Below are positions 40,139 through 49,516 of a stretch of 64,000 bases of DNA, piece by piece. A model generated the notes under the pieces. It did not search any database. It was not told the origin of the DNA and saw only the letters and a list, made by a program, of their open reading frames with translations. The stretch is from contig NZ_JAGGLR010000018.1 of the NCBI RefSeq assembly GCF_017874715.1, positions 124,001 through 188,000 on the forward strand, given 5' to 3'. Both the position numbers and the translations under genes were made by a program. The stretch's first letter is position 1. Each line of letters opens with the position of its first letter. This DNA comes from Streptomyces iranensis (GTDB lineage: Bacteria > Actinomycetota > Actinomycetes > Streptomycetales > Streptomycetaceae).

Positions 40139-42124
40139 TCAGCGGCGGTGGTGTCCGCCGAACGAGGTGAGGTAGCCGGCCGCGGGCGTGCCCACACCGG
40201 TCACGTCGTCATAGCCCACGACCGCGTGGAGCGAGCTGTCCCGGCCGAGGCTGCGCAGCGAGGTCACCAGCCCGTCGGTGTCGTCGTGGCTGTTGACGTA
40301 GTCGACCCGGACCACGCCCAGCGAGACACCGGCGCCCAGCGGGTGGTCGGTCACATCGTGGTACGAGGCGGTGCCGTACCGGTCGTACAGCGACGGGTTG
40401 GCGAAGCCGATCGGCTGGCCGCCGCGTGCCTGCTGGGCGAGCGCCTGGACACCGGCGATCACGGGCGCGGCCAGCGAGGTGCCGCCGATGCGGTACTCGC
40501 CGTACTGGAGCGACCCGTCCGGGAAGGTCTGCGTCTGGCCCACCAGGAAGCCGGTGTTGGGGTCGGCCACGGCCGCGATGTCCGGGGTCACCCGCTGCTT
40601 GGCCGTGCCTCCATTGGCCAGGGCGAGCGCGTCCGGCACCACACCGCGCTGGTAGAAGGGCTGGGCGACGGTCTTGCTGGTGCCGCCCCCGGCGCCGGAG
40701 GTGTACGCGCCGGGCAGCGCGTCCCAGTTGGTGCCGTCGGCCGAGAGGGTGGCCTTGGTGGTGCCCCAGCCGGTCTCCCACTGATACTTCTCGCCCTTGC
40801 CGACGGCCAGGGAGGTGCCGCCGACCGCCGTCACCCATGCGGAGTTGGCCGGGGTGTCGACCTGCTTGGTGCCGGTGGACGCCACGTTGTCGCCGTTGTC
40901 ACCGGAGGAGAAGTAGAAGCCGATGCCCTCGACCGCGCCCTGCTGGAAGATCTGGTCGTAGGCGGCGGCCACGTCCGGCGTCTCGTTGGCCTCCACATCG
41001 CCCCAGGAGTTGGAGACGATGTCGGCCAGCCGGTTGTCGACGACCTTGGCGAGCGAGTCGAGCAGATCGTCGTCGGTGCAGGAGGCTCCGCCGACGTAAG
41101 TGATGTCGGCCGCGGGCGCCACCGCGTGCACCGCCTCGACGTCGAGGGTCTCCTCGCCGTACCAGCCGCCGGCGTCGCACTCCTCGGTGTACCGGTAGTC
41201 GGCCGGCAGCACCTGCGTCAACTGGCCCTTGCGGTAGCCCGGGTCGCCGTTGCGCTTGGCGTACTGGGCGGCGTCCGCGGCGATGGTGGGCGAGGCGAAG
41301 GCGTCGGTGATGGCCACGGTGACGCCCTTACCGGTGTTGCGGCTCTTGGCGCCGTAGGCGGCGCGCAGCTGCTTGCCGGTGTACCCCTTGATCGCGTACG
41401 GCTGCTTGGCGCCGTAGGCCGAGGGCAGGCCCCGATCGGTCCGGGAACCGTAATAGGAGGAGAACGGCCCGGCGTTCTTGAAGACCGGCCCGGGGGGCGG
41501 AAGGGTCTCGTCGTGCTTCGCCCGCTTGGGCGCGTTGTCCAGGCCGACGACGGTCAGCACGGCGCCGTGGAGCGAGGCGGGCACGGTGGCCGCGTCCGAC
41601 GGCGCCCGGTAGACCTTGCCGTCCTTGGTGTAGTTGTGCAGCTGGGTGCCGAACGCCCGCTCGGCGGCGGAGACTTCGCCGGTGACCGACAGATAGTGCT
41701 GGTTGCCGCCGGTGACCTCGAGTCCGGCGCCCTTCAACCAGGTGGTCACGGCGTCCTTCTGCTGCCGTGTCGCTCCGAAACGTGCCTCGGTCTGCCGGGC
41801 CGACAGGAACTTGCCGTAGTCCGGCGAGGAGGGGTCGGACACGGCCTTGGCGTAGTCGGCCAGACCCTTGGCGTCCTGTCCGGCCAGATAGACGCGCGCC
41901 GTGACCTTATTGCCGTCATCGGTCGCGCCGCGGTCCGAACGCGCCGTCGCCCAGGCGGGCTTGGTGCCGTTCAGGCTGTCACGGCCGTGCGGTGCGGAGT
42001 CGGCCTGGGCCGTGGGTATGCCGAGCGCCAGCGCACCGGCCACCAACGGCAGCGCCGCCGCCAGCCCCAGGGCCGTGCGTTTTCTGGAACGGGCCGTGCG
42101 CTTCCGGGAAGAAATAGATCTCAC
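40139..42124 (-). CDS. Secreted S53 family serine-carboxyl peptidase (sedolisin)
   Basis: A 661-aa exported acid protease. It has a signal peptide (basic RKRTARSRKRTALG, hydrophobic core, TAQA cleavage), a pro-kumamolisin activation domain (about 45-200: SRGATDDGNK through VTGEVSAAERAFGTQLHNY), then the S53 catalytic domain. The Glu-x-x-x-Asp motif occurs in YGEETLDVEAVHAVAP, the Asp of the oxyanion hole in the SNSWGDVEANE region, and the nucleophile Ser550 in GGTSLAAPVIAG. The C-terminal calcium-site region is normal. Start: GTG at 42124 with AAGGGGG upstream. Confidence 0.92.
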   Translation of the reverse strand: MRSISSRKRTARSRKRTALGLAAALPLVAGALALGIPTAQADSAPHGRDSLNGTKPAWATARSDRGATDDGNKVTARVYLAGQDAKGLADYAKAVSDPSSPDYGKFLSARQTEARFGATRQQKDAVTTWLKGAGLEVTGGNQHYLSVTGEVSAAERAFGTQLHNYTKDGKVYRAPSDAATVPASLHGAVLTVVGLDNAPKRAKHDETLPPPGPVFKNAGPFSSYYGSRTDRGLPSAYGAKQPYAIKGYTGKQLRAAYGAKSRNTGKGVTVAITDAFASPTIAADAAQYAKRNGDPGYRKGQLTQVLPADYRYTEECDAGGWYGEETLDVEAVHAVAPAADITYVGGASCTDDDLLDSLAKVVDNRLADIVSNSWGDVEANETPDVAAAYDQIFQQGAVEGIGFYFSSGDNGDNVASTGTKQVDTPANSAWVTAVGGTSLAVGKGEKYQWETGWGTTKATLSADGTNWDALPGAYTSGAGGGTSKTVAQPFYQRGVVPDALALANGGTAKQRVTPDIAAVADPNTGFLVGQTQTFPDGSLQYGEYRIGGTSLAAPVIAGVQALAQQARGGQPIGFANPSLYDRYGTASYHDVTDHPLGAGVSLGVVRVDYVNSHDDTDGLVTSLRSLGRDSSLHAVVGYDDVTGVGTPAAGYLTSFGGHHRR

Positions 42125-42324
42125 CTAGCCCCCTTGCGATTCGAGTCGTCGCATGACAGTGGGGGCCGACGATCACAGTCACCCCACCGGAGGCCACTCT
42201 TACGGTGACTTGTCCATGCCAGGTACATGGATGATCCATCTCTTCGCCAAGAACCCGCCAAGGAAAGCCCGCCTTTGACCCATTGACGCCGCCCCGGTCC
42301 GCCCCCTAGCTTGCTGTTCATCAA

Positions 42325-42339
42325 TAGGAAACTTTCTTA
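42325..42339. promoter_or_regulatory. Candidate ROK-regulator operator
   Basis: TAGGAAACTTTCTTA: seven-nt arms with six of seven positions complementary around a central C, 24 nt before the ATG of the ROK gene. A-T-rich GAAA-C-TTTC palindromes of this form stand out in the GC-rich background and are typical of autoregulatory ROK-family sites. No second copy was seen before the ABC genes. Confidence 0.5.
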
Positions 42340-42363
42340 ACAGAGTGAGACGGGGGCACCACC

Positions 42364-43599
42364 ATGGCCGCATCACCCGGCAGCAATACGCAGGGCGGCA
42401 CACCCGGGACCCCCCGCGTCCTCCGCGCCATGAACGACCGCGCCGCACTGGAGCTGCTGGCCGCCCACGGACCGCTGACCCGGACCCGGCTCGGGGAGCT
42501 GACCGGGCTGTCCAAGCCCACCGCCTCCCAGCTGCTGACCCGCCTGGAGTCCGTCGGCCTGGTCCGCACCACCGGGAACGTCACCGGACGCCCGGGGCCC
42601 AACGCGCAGCTCTACGAGATCGATCCGGCCGCCGCCCATGTGGCCGCACTCTCCGTGGACCAGGAGGGCATCACCGCCGCCATCGCCGACATCACCGGCC
42701 AGGCGGTCGGTGAACACCGGGTGACGGCCCCGGCGACCGACGCGAGCCTGACCAACCGGACCGGCGAGCTGGTCGCCGAGGCGGTGGACGGGGCGCTGGC
42801 CGCCGCCGGGCTCGGCCGGGACGATCTGCACTCCACCGTGATCGGCACCCCCGGCGCGCTCGACCCGCGCACCGGGACGCTGCGCTACGCCCCGCATCTG
42901 CCCGGCTGGCAGTCCCGCACCCTGCGGGACGACCTGGCCGAGGTGCTGCACACGCCGATCGTCATCGAGAACGACGTCAACCTCGCCGCCATCGCCGAAC
43001 AGCACCACGGCACCGCCCAGGACTTCGACGACTTCGCACTGGTCTGGGCCGACGAGGGGGTCGGCGCGGCCATCGTGCTCCACGGCACCCTGCTGCGGGG
43101 GGCCACCGGCGGGGCCGGGGAGATCGGCTACATGCCGCTGCCGGGCGCCCCGCTGGCCCGGGGCGGACCGGACGCCGCCGCCCGGCCGGACGGGGGCGGG
43201 GGGTTCCAGAAGCTGGTCGGCTCACCCGCCGTCGTGGAGCTCGCCCGCGACCACGGGATCAACGCGCCCACCGCCACCAAGGCGCTCTCCGCCGCGCTGC
43301 GCACCCCCGGGCCGGGCGACGAGGTGCTGACCGAGCTGGCCCGCCGGCTGGCCACCGGGCTGGCCTCCGTCGTCGCCGTGGTCGACCCGGAGCTGGTCGT
43401 CCTTTCGGGTGAAGTCGCGCAGGCCGGCGGGGACCGGCTGCGTCAGCTGGTCGAGGCCGAGATGACCGGTCTCGCACTGCCCCGGCCGCAGCTGCGGATC
43501 AGTGAGATCGAGGGGGATCCGATTCTCATCGGCGCGCTGCGGACGGCGGTCGCCGATGCCCGTCAGACCGTTTTCGACACCGCCCGGTTCGACGCCTGA
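42364..43599 (+). CDS. ROK-family transcriptional regulator
   Basis: A 411-aa regulator. The N-terminal winged helix is at about 20-85 (RLGELTGLSKPTASQLLTRL) and is followed by a ROK sugar-kinase-like domain with VIGTPGALDPRTGTLRYAPHL, PIVIENDVNLAAIAEQHHG and GGAGEIGYMPLPG. The zinc-binding Cys motif of true ROK kinases (CxCGxxGCxE) is missing, replaced by a Gly/Pro-rich loop, so it should act as a sensor-repressor rather than an enzyme. It precedes and probably controls the ABC/GH4/kinase genes that follow 174 nt downstream. Confidence 0.88.
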   Translation: MAASPGSNTQGGTPGTPRVLRAMNDRAALELLAAHGPLTRTRLGELTGLSKPTASQLLTRLESVGLVRTTGNVTGRPGPNAQLYEIDPAAAHVAALSVDQEGITAAIADITGQAVGEHRVTAPATDASLTNRTGELVAEAVDGALAAAGLGRDDLHSTVIGTPGALDPRTGTLRYAPHLPGWQSRTLRDDLAEVLHTPIVIENDVNLAAIAEQHHGTAQDFDDFALVWADEGVGAAIVLHGTLLRGATGGAGEIGYMPLPGAPLARGGPDAAARPDGGGGFQKLVGSPAVVELARDHGINAPTATKALSAALRTPGPGDEVLTELARRLATGLASVVAVVDPELVVLSGEVAQAGGDRLRQLVEAEMTGLALPRPQLRISEIEGDPILIGALRTAVADARQTVFDTARFDA

Positions 43600-43773
43600 G
43601 TCACCGGGCGCCGCTCCACCACCCCGTACGCCCCTCCCCCTTTCTCCTCTGTCCGTATCCCAGGCTCTGTCCGCTCTCCCCTTTGTCCGCTCTCCCCTTT
43701 GCCCGTTGTCCGGCGCCCCTCACCGCCGCTTCCCCTGCCGTCCCCCTCGTACCGCAGTAAAGGAAGTCTCCCC

Positions 43774-45102
43774 ATGGCACGAAAACTGGCCGCTCTCGCC
43801 GCAGCGCTGAGCGCCGGCGCCCTGCTCCTCACGGGCTGCGCCAATCCCAGTACCGGCAGCGCCGAGGACGATCCGACCAAGCCCGTCACGCTGAAGTTCT
43901 GGCACGGCTGGTCGGAGGACAGCGAGGTCAAGGCGATCGATGCCGGCATCGCCCGGTTCGAGAAGCTCCACCCCAATATCAAGGTGGAGGCCACCGGGAA
44001 TGTCACCGACGCCACCGTCAACCAGGCGCTGCGGGCAGGCGGCGGCGACGCCCCCGATGTCGTCTCCTCCTTCACCACCAACAATGTGGGGCAGTACTGC
44101 TCCTCCGGAATGTGGGTGGACCTCGATCCGTTCATGAAGAAGACCGGTCTTGACAAGGCCAAGGTCTTCCCGAAAACGCTGCTGGACTACACGAGCTATC
44201 AGGGCGCCCAGTGCGCCCTCCCGCTGCTCGCCGACGCGTACGGCATGTACTACAACAAGGACGCCTTCGCCGAGGCGGGTATCAAGCGGCCGCCCCACAC
44301 CATGTCGGAGCTGCGGCGCGACGCCGTGAAGCTGACCAAGCGCACCAAGAGCGGCGGCTATGAACGGGTGGGCTTCATGCCCAATTTCCGGCTCTACCAG
44401 AACAGCCCGGACCGGTTCCTCGCCCAGTGGGGCCCCACGTACTTCGGCAAGGACGGCAAGGCGCGGCTGGCGAAGGGGAAGGCAGCCAAGGATTTCTACG
44501 CCACCACCGCGGACCTGATGCGGAGCCAGGGCGGGTATGGCCCGCTGGAGACGTTCCGTACCTCCTTCGGCGATGAGATGTCGTCCCAGAACGCCTTTCT
44601 CACCGGAAAGCTCGCCATGCACATGGACGGCGAATGGCGCGGGCTCTTCATGAAGGGCGCGAAGTTCAAATGGGGCACCGCGCCGCTGCCCGTGCCCGAC
44701 GACCGGCCCGAGACCTATGGCCGGGGCTATCTCACCGGCACGGTGGTCGGCATCGCGCACAGCAGCACCCATCAGAACGCCGCGTGGGAGCTGGTGAAGT
44801 TCCTGACCGCCAACACCGATCAGGTGGTCGCCTTCGCCAACGCCATTCACAATGTGCCGTCCACCAAGGCGGCGCTCACCTCCCCGAAACTGGACTCGGA
44901 TCCCACCTTCCGGGCCTTCCTCGATATCGCGCAGAACCGCTACAGCACCGCCCTGCCGCCCTCGATCAACGGTGGTCAGTACGTTGTCTCGCTGCAGGAC
45001 TTCTCCTACGGCGTCGAGGCGGGCAAGGTGCACGATCTGGACGCGGGGCTACGAAAACTCGATGACGAGATAGACGCCGACAATCTCCAGGCACAGAACT
45101 GA
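43774..45102 (+). CDS. Sugar ABC transporter substrate-binding lipoprotein
   Basis: A 442-aa family-1 solute-binding protein. The lipoprotein signal has a LLTGC box with Cys22 as the lipidation site. Then come the typical TLKFWHGWSEDSEVKAI opening, the TFVDATV-like NVTDATVNQALRAGGGDAPD block and AFLTGKLAMHMDGEWRG (ligand-binding segment). I use the ATG at 43774, with GGAAG upstream, rather than 43699, where the frame has no signal peptide. First gene of the transporter operon. The sugar is unknown, and a beta-glucoside or chito-oligosaccharide is suggested by the GH4 and kinase downstream. Confidence 0.9.
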   Translation: MARKLAALAAALSAGALLLTGCANPSTGSAEDDPTKPVTLKFWHGWSEDSEVKAIDAGIARFEKLHPNIKVEATGNVTDATVNQALRAGGGDAPDVVSSFTTNNVGQYCSSGMWVDLDPFMKKTGLDKAKVFPKTLLDYTSYQGAQCALPLLADAYGMYYNKDAFAEAGIKRPPHTMSELRRDAVKLTKRTKSGGYERVGFMPNFRLYQNSPDRFLAQWGPTYFGKDGKARLAKGKAAKDFYATTADLMRSQGGYGPLETFRTSFGDEMSSQNAFLTGKLAMHMDGEWRGLFMKGAKFKWGTAPLPVPDDRPETYGRGYLTGTVVGIAHSSTHQNAAWELVKFLTANTDQVVAFANAIHNVPSTKAALTSPKLDSDPTFRAFLDIAQNRYSTALPPSINGGQYVVSLQDFSYGVEAGKVHDLDAGLRKLDDEIDADNLQAQN

Positions 45103-45113
45103 CGGAGTGCGAC

Positions 45114-46067
45114 ATGGCCACCTTGACGAACGCCCCCGCCCTGCGCCGTAAAGCCCGGCGCGAGCGGCTGCGCACCCTCGGTTTTCTCTCCCCCTGGCTG
45201 GTCGGCTTCACCGTCTTCTTCGGCTATCCGCTGGTCGCCACCGTCTACTTCTCCTTCATGCACTACAACCAGATCAAGGCCCCGACCTTCGTGGGGCTGC
45301 GCAACTGGCGTTATGTGCTGGAGCAGATGCCGCTGTTCGGACCGGCGCTGTGGAACACGCTCTGGCTGGTCGTGGTCATGGTGGCGCTGCGGGTTGTCTT
45401 CGGCCTCGGCATCGGGCTGCTGGTCACCAAGGTGAAGTCCGGGGTGGGATTCTTCCGCACCGCCTTCTATCTGCCGTATCTCGCCCCTCCGGTGGCGGCC
45501 ACCGTCGCCTTCGTCTTCCTTCTCAATCCCGGTACCGGCCCGGTGAACGACATTCTCGGCAGCGTCGGGATCCACGCCCCGAACTGGTTCAACGACCCGG
45601 CCTGGGCCAAGCCGTCCCTCGTACTGCTCTCCCTGTGGGGCATCGGGGATCTCATGGTCATCTTCATGGCGGCCCTGCTGGACGTCCCCAAGGAGCAGTA
45701 CGAGGCGGCCGACCTGGACGGCGCCGGGGCGTTCCACAAGTTCCGCTATGTGACCTGGCCGTCGATCACCCCGATCGTGATGTTCGCGGTCGTGACGGGC
45801 GTCGTCCAGACCATGCAGTACTACACCCAGGCGCTGGTCGCCGGAAAGCTCGCCTCCGGGGTCAGCGTCGGGCCCGGATCGGTCATCCAGCCCGGCTATC
45901 CCGATCACTCCACACTCACCGTGCCGCAGCTCGTCTATTCGCTCGGCTTCCAGAACTTCAACACCGGAGCCGCCTGCGTGCTCTCGCTCGTGCTGTTCGC
46001 GATCGCGATGGCCGTGACGACGCTGCTGATGCGCAAGCGTGCCGGACTGCTGTCGGCCGATGACTGA
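45114..46067 (+). CDS. Sugar ABC transporter permease (MalF/ThuF type)
   Basis: A 317-aa inner-membrane protein with six predicted segments. It has the EAA-loop motif for ATPase contact, EQYEAADLDGAGAFHKFRYVTWPSI (about residues 200-225). The CGGAG before the ATG at 45114 and the 11-nt gap from the binding protein show an operon. No ATPase gene is linked, so it probably uses a shared MsiK-type ATPase, as Streptomyces sugar importers normally do. Confidence 0.9.
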   Translation: MATLTNAPALRRKARRERLRTLGFLSPWLVGFTVFFGYPLVATVYFSFMHYNQIKAPTFVGLRNWRYVLEQMPLFGPALWNTLWLVVVMVALRVVFGLGIGLLVTKVKSGVGFFRTAFYLPYLAPPVAATVAFVFLLNPGTGPVNDILGSVGIHAPNWFNDPAWAKPSLVLLSLWGIGDLMVIFMAALLDVPKEQYEAADLDGAGAFHKFRYVTWPSITPIVMFAVVTGVVQTMQYYTQALVAGKLASGVSVGPGSVIQPGYPDHSTLTVPQLVYSLGFQNFNTGAACVLSLVLFAIAMAVTTLLMRKRAGLLSADD

Positions 46068-46094
46068 GCCGAGGACTGAGAGGACCGATTCACC

Positions 46095-47000
46095 ATGACC
46101 GCCACCACCGCCCTCTCGGCGCCGTCCGCGCCCGCGCGCCCCGGCGCCGGACGCTCCCCCGCCCCCGCCGCCCGCCGCCGCGCCGCGCTGCACTGGATCG
46201 CCGTGCACACGGTCGCCATCGCCGCCGCGCTCTTCTTCGTCCTGCCCTTCGTCTTCGTCTTCCTGACCTCGGTGATGAGCGACGACCAGGCGCTGAGCGG
46301 CGACCTGTGGCCCACCGAATGGAACTGGTCGAATTACACCGAGGTCTTCAACACTCCGGGCTTCCTGGACTGGTGGCGCAATTCGCTGATGTACGCCGGG
46401 CTCGGCACCCTCTTCACCGTCTGTTCCTCCATTCCGGTGGCCTACGCCCTGGCCAAATTCCGCTTCCGCGGCCGCCGCACCGCCATGATCCTGGTGATCT
46501 CCACGATGATGCTGCCGCCGCAGGTGATCGTGATACCGATGTATCTGGTCTGGGCCCAGCAACTGCATCTGTCGGGTTCGCTGTGGCCGCTGATCATCCC
46601 GATGGCGTTCGGCGACGCGTACTCCATCTTCCTGCTGCGCCAGTTCCTGCTGACGATTCCCCGGGAGTACCTGGAGTCGGCGAAGGTGGACGGCAGCGGC
46701 GAATTCGGCACGCTGCTGCGCATCGTGATCCCGATGGCCAAACCGGGGATCGCGGCCGTCGCGCTGTTCCAGTTCTTCTACTGCTGGAACGACTACTTCG
46801 GCCCGCAGATCTACGCCTCGCAGAATCCGGGCGCCTGGACGCTCAGTTACGGCCTGGAGAGCTTCAAGAGCGCGCACAGCGTCAACTGGAATCTGACGAT
46901 GGCCGCGACCCTGCTCGTCATGGCCCCCGTCATCATCGTCTTCTTCTTCGCTCAGAAAGCCTTCGTCGAAGGCGTCACACTGACAGGAGTCAAGGGTTGA
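46095..47000 (+). CDS. Sugar ABC transporter permease (MalG type)
   Basis: A 301-aa second permease. The EAA motif is PREYLESAKVDGSGEFGTLL followed by RIVIPMAKPGIAAVAL. There are about six membrane segments and an Ala/Pro-rich cytoplasmic N-terminus. Its stop overlaps the TTG start of the GH4 gene (TTGA). Confidence 0.9.
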   Translation: MTATTALSAPSAPARPGAGRSPAPAARRRAALHWIAVHTVAIAAALFFVLPFVFVFLTSVMSDDQALSGDLWPTEWNWSNYTEVFNTPGFLDWWRNSLMYAGLGTLFTVCSSIPVAYALAKFRFRGRRTAMILVISTMMLPPQVIVIPMYLVWAQQLHLSGSLWPLIIPMAFGDAYSIFLLRQFLLTIPREYLESAKVDGSGEFGTLLRIVIPMAKPGIAAVALFQFFYCWNDYFGPQIYASQNPGAWTLSYGLESFKSAHSVNWNLTMAATLLVMAPVIIVFFFAQKAFVEGVTLTGVKG

Positions 47001-48259
47001 AGCTCGCAGTCGTGGGGGGTGGGTCCACCTACACCCCCGAACTCATCGACGGATTCGCCCGGTTGCGGGACGTGCTCCCGCTGGAGGAGCTCGTCCTGGT
47101 CGACCCGGCCGCCGACCGGCTGGAACTGGTCGGCGGGCTGGCGCGCAGGATCTTCGCCAAGCAGGGCCACCCGGGCACCATCTCCTGGACCGACGACCTG
47201 GACGCGGGCGTGGACGGCGCGGACGCGGTCCTGCTCCAGCTGCGCGTCGGGGGCCAGGCCGCGCGGAACCAGGACGAGACCTGGCCGCTGGAGTGCGGCT
47301 GCGTCGGCCAGGAGACCACCGGCGCGGGCGGGCTGGCCAAGGCGCTGCGCACCGTCCCGGTGGTGCTGGACATCGCCGAGCGGGTGCGCCGCCGCAACCC
47401 CGACGCATGGATCGTGGACTTCACCAACCCGGTCGGGATCGTGACCCGGGCGCTGCTGACGGCCGGGCACCGGGCGGTCGGCCTGTGCAATGTGGCCATC
47501 GGCTTCCAACGGAAGTTCGCCAAGCTGCTGGGCGTGGACCCCGGCGAGGTGACGCTGGAGCACGTCGGCCTCAACCACCTCACCTGGGAGCGCGCGGTGC
47601 GCGTCGGCGGCACCGACGGCGAGGACGTGCTGCCCAAGCTGCTCGCGGAGCACGGCGAGGCGATCGCCGAGGACCTGCGGATGCCGCGCACGCTGGTCAG
47701 TCGGCTCGGCGTCGTCCCCTCCTACTATCTGCGCTACTACTACCAGCACGACGCGGTGGTGCGGGAGCTGCGCAGCAAGCCGTCCCGGGCGGCGGAGGTC
47801 GCGGCGATCGAGCGGGAGCTGCTGGAGATGTACGGCGATCCGGCGCTGGACGAGAAGCCCGAGCTGCTCGGCAGGCGCGGCGGGGCGTTCTACTCGGAGG
47901 CGGCGGTCGATCTGACCTCGTCCCTGCTGGGCGACACCGGCGAGGTGCGGATCGTCAATACGTTCAACGAGGGCACCCTGCCCTTTCTCCCGGACGACGC
48001 GGTGATCGAGGTCCCGGCGGCCGTCAACGCGCAGGGCGCGAAACCACTGCCTGCGCGCCCCCTCGAGCCCCTGTTCGCCGGCCTGGTCGCGAATGTCACC
48101 GCGTACGAACACCTGGCGCTGGAGGCGGCGTTGAAGGGCGGCCGGGAGCGGGTCTTCCAGGCGCTGCTGTCCCACCCCCTCATCGGCCAGATCGAATACG
48201 CCGAGAAGCTGACCGACGACCTCATCGCGCACAACCGGGAGCATCTGGCGTGGGCCTGA
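46997..48259 (+). CDS. Family 4 glycosidase (6-phospho-beta-glucosidase type)
   Basis: A 420-aa NAD- and metal-dependent GH4 hydrolase, cutting by an oxidation-elimination route. It has the NAD-binding LAVVGGGSTYTPELIDG, TNPVGIVTRALL, the metal-binding Cys-Asn in VGLCNVAIGF, and GLNHLTW with the metal His. Start: TTG at 46997 overlapping the permease stop, preceded by AGGAG. Because ABC importers do not phosphorylate their sugar, a phospho-sugar substrate would need a kinase. The next gene encodes a likely one. Confidence 0.85.
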   Translation: MKLAVVGGGSTYTPELIDGFARLRDVLPLEELVLVDPAADRLELVGGLARRIFAKQGHPGTISWTDDLDAGVDGADAVLLQLRVGGQAARNQDETWPLECGCVGQETTGAGGLAKALRTVPVVLDIAERVRRRNPDAWIVDFTNPVGIVTRALLTAGHRAVGLCNVAIGFQRKFAKLLGVDPGEVTLEHVGLNHLTWERAVRVGGTDGEDVLPKLLAEHGEAIAEDLRMPRTLVSRLGVVPSYYLRYYYQHDAVVRELRSKPSRAAEVAAIERELLEMYGDPALDEKPELLGRRGGAFYSEAAVDLTSSLLGDTGEVRIVNTFNEGTLPFLPDDAVIEVPAAVNAQGAKPLPARPLEPLFAGLVANVTAYEHLALEAALKGGRERVFQALLSHPLIGQIEYAEKLTDDLIAHNREHLAWA

Positions 48260-49383
48260 CCCAGTCCGTATCGACCCCTTCTCCTTCCTCTTCGTCTTCC
48301 TCCCCCTCGTCCGCCTCCCCGCCGGACGGGTCGGTCCTGGCGATCGACGCGGGCAACAGCAAGACGGATGTGGCACTCATCGGCCCGGACGGCTCCGTCC
48401 TCGGCACGGCCCGCGGCGGCGGCTTCCGGCCGCCCGTCGTGGGCGCCGAGCAGGCCGTCGGATCGCTCGCGCCCCTGGTGGAGGAGGTGGCGCGGCAGGC
48501 GGGCCGGTCCGGCCCGGCGGGCGCGGGGCATGTCTCGGCCTGTCTGGCCAACGTCGATCTGCCCAGCGAGGAGGAGGAGTTGACGGGCGTCCTGGCCGAG
48601 CGCGGCTGGGGCGCCACCGTCACGGTCGCCAACGACACCTTCGCCCTGCTGCGGGCCGGGGTCGGGGACGACGGCGAGCCGACCGGCGTCTCCGTGGTCT
48701 GCGGCGCGGGCATCAACTGCGCCGGGATCGGTCACGGCGGCCGGGTGGCCCGCTTCCCCGCGATCGGCCGGATCTCCGGCGACTGGGGCGGCGGGGGCTA
48801 TCTGTCGGAGGAGGCGCTGTGGTGGGCGGCGCGCGCGGAGGACGGCCGCGGCGAGCCGACCGAGCTGGCCCGCGCCCTGCCCGCGCACTTCGGCCTCACC
48901 ACCATGTACGCGCTGATCGAGGCGCTGCATCTGGGCCGTCTGGAGTCCGGGCGGCGGCATGAGCTGACGCCGGTGCTCTTCGCCGTGGCCGGGGCCGGCG
49001 ACGAGATCGCGCGGGCGATCGTCGCCCGCCAGGCGGATGAAGTGGTGACCATGGCCGTGGTCGCCCTCGGCCGGCTCGATCTGCTGGGCGAGGAGACCCC
49101 GGTGGTGCTGGGCGGCGGGGTGCTCGCGGCCCGCCATCCGCTGCTGGACGACCGGATCCGCGAACTGCTCGCGGAGCGCGCCCCGAAGGCCGAGCCGCGG
49201 GTGGTCACCGCACCGCCGGTGCTCGGCGCCGCGCTGCTGGGCCTGGACCGCACCGGCGCGCCGGAATCGGCGTACGCCCGGCTGCGCGCGCACTACACCC
49301 CGGCCGATGGCACCGCCCCGGCTGACGACACCGCCGCAGCTGATGGCACGGAAAGTGGAACCGAAAGCCCTTCCGAAGCGTAA
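48250..49383 (+). CDS. BadF/BadG-type ATPase, probable N-acetylglucosamine or sugar kinase
   Basis: A 377-aa ASKHA-fold kinase. After a Ser-rich start (about residues 1-24) comes SVLAIDAGNSKTDVALIGPDG (phosphate-1 motif, partly quoted), then TVANDTFALLRAG, VVCGAGINCAGIG (phosphate-2 region) and RISGDWGGGGYLSEEAL, as in GlcNAc kinases of this family. The GTG at 48250 overlaps the GH4 gene by 10 nt. The Ser-run could mean the true start lies further in, but no better codon is seen. Downstream gene 38 is separated by 133 nt. Confidence 0.82.
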   Translation: MGLTQSVSTPSPSSSSSSPSSASPPDGSVLAIDAGNSKTDVALIGPDGSVLGTARGGGFRPPVVGAEQAVGSLAPLVEEVARQAGRSGPAGAGHVSACLANVDLPSEEEELTGVLAERGWGATVTVANDTFALLRAGVGDDGEPTGVSVVCGAGINCAGIGHGGRVARFPAIGRISGDWGGGGYLSEEALWWAARAEDGRGEPTELARALPAHFGLTTMYALIEALHLGRLESGRRHELTPVLFAVAGAGDEIARAIVARQADEVVTMAVVALGRLDLLGEETPVVLGGGVLAARHPLLDDRIRELLAERAPKAEPRVVTAPPVLGAALLGLDRTGAPESAYARLRAHYTPADGTAPADDTAAADGTESGTESPSEA

Positions 49384-49516
49384 TGAAAAGGGGAGGGAAG
49401 ATCGCGATCCGAACAAGATCCAGGCTCGACCGGTGACCTCTCCTGGCGCCGCGGTCCATACTGCTGCGACACCGACCGCGACACGATCCAGGAATCCGGG
49501 CCAAGGGGGAGGTCTT

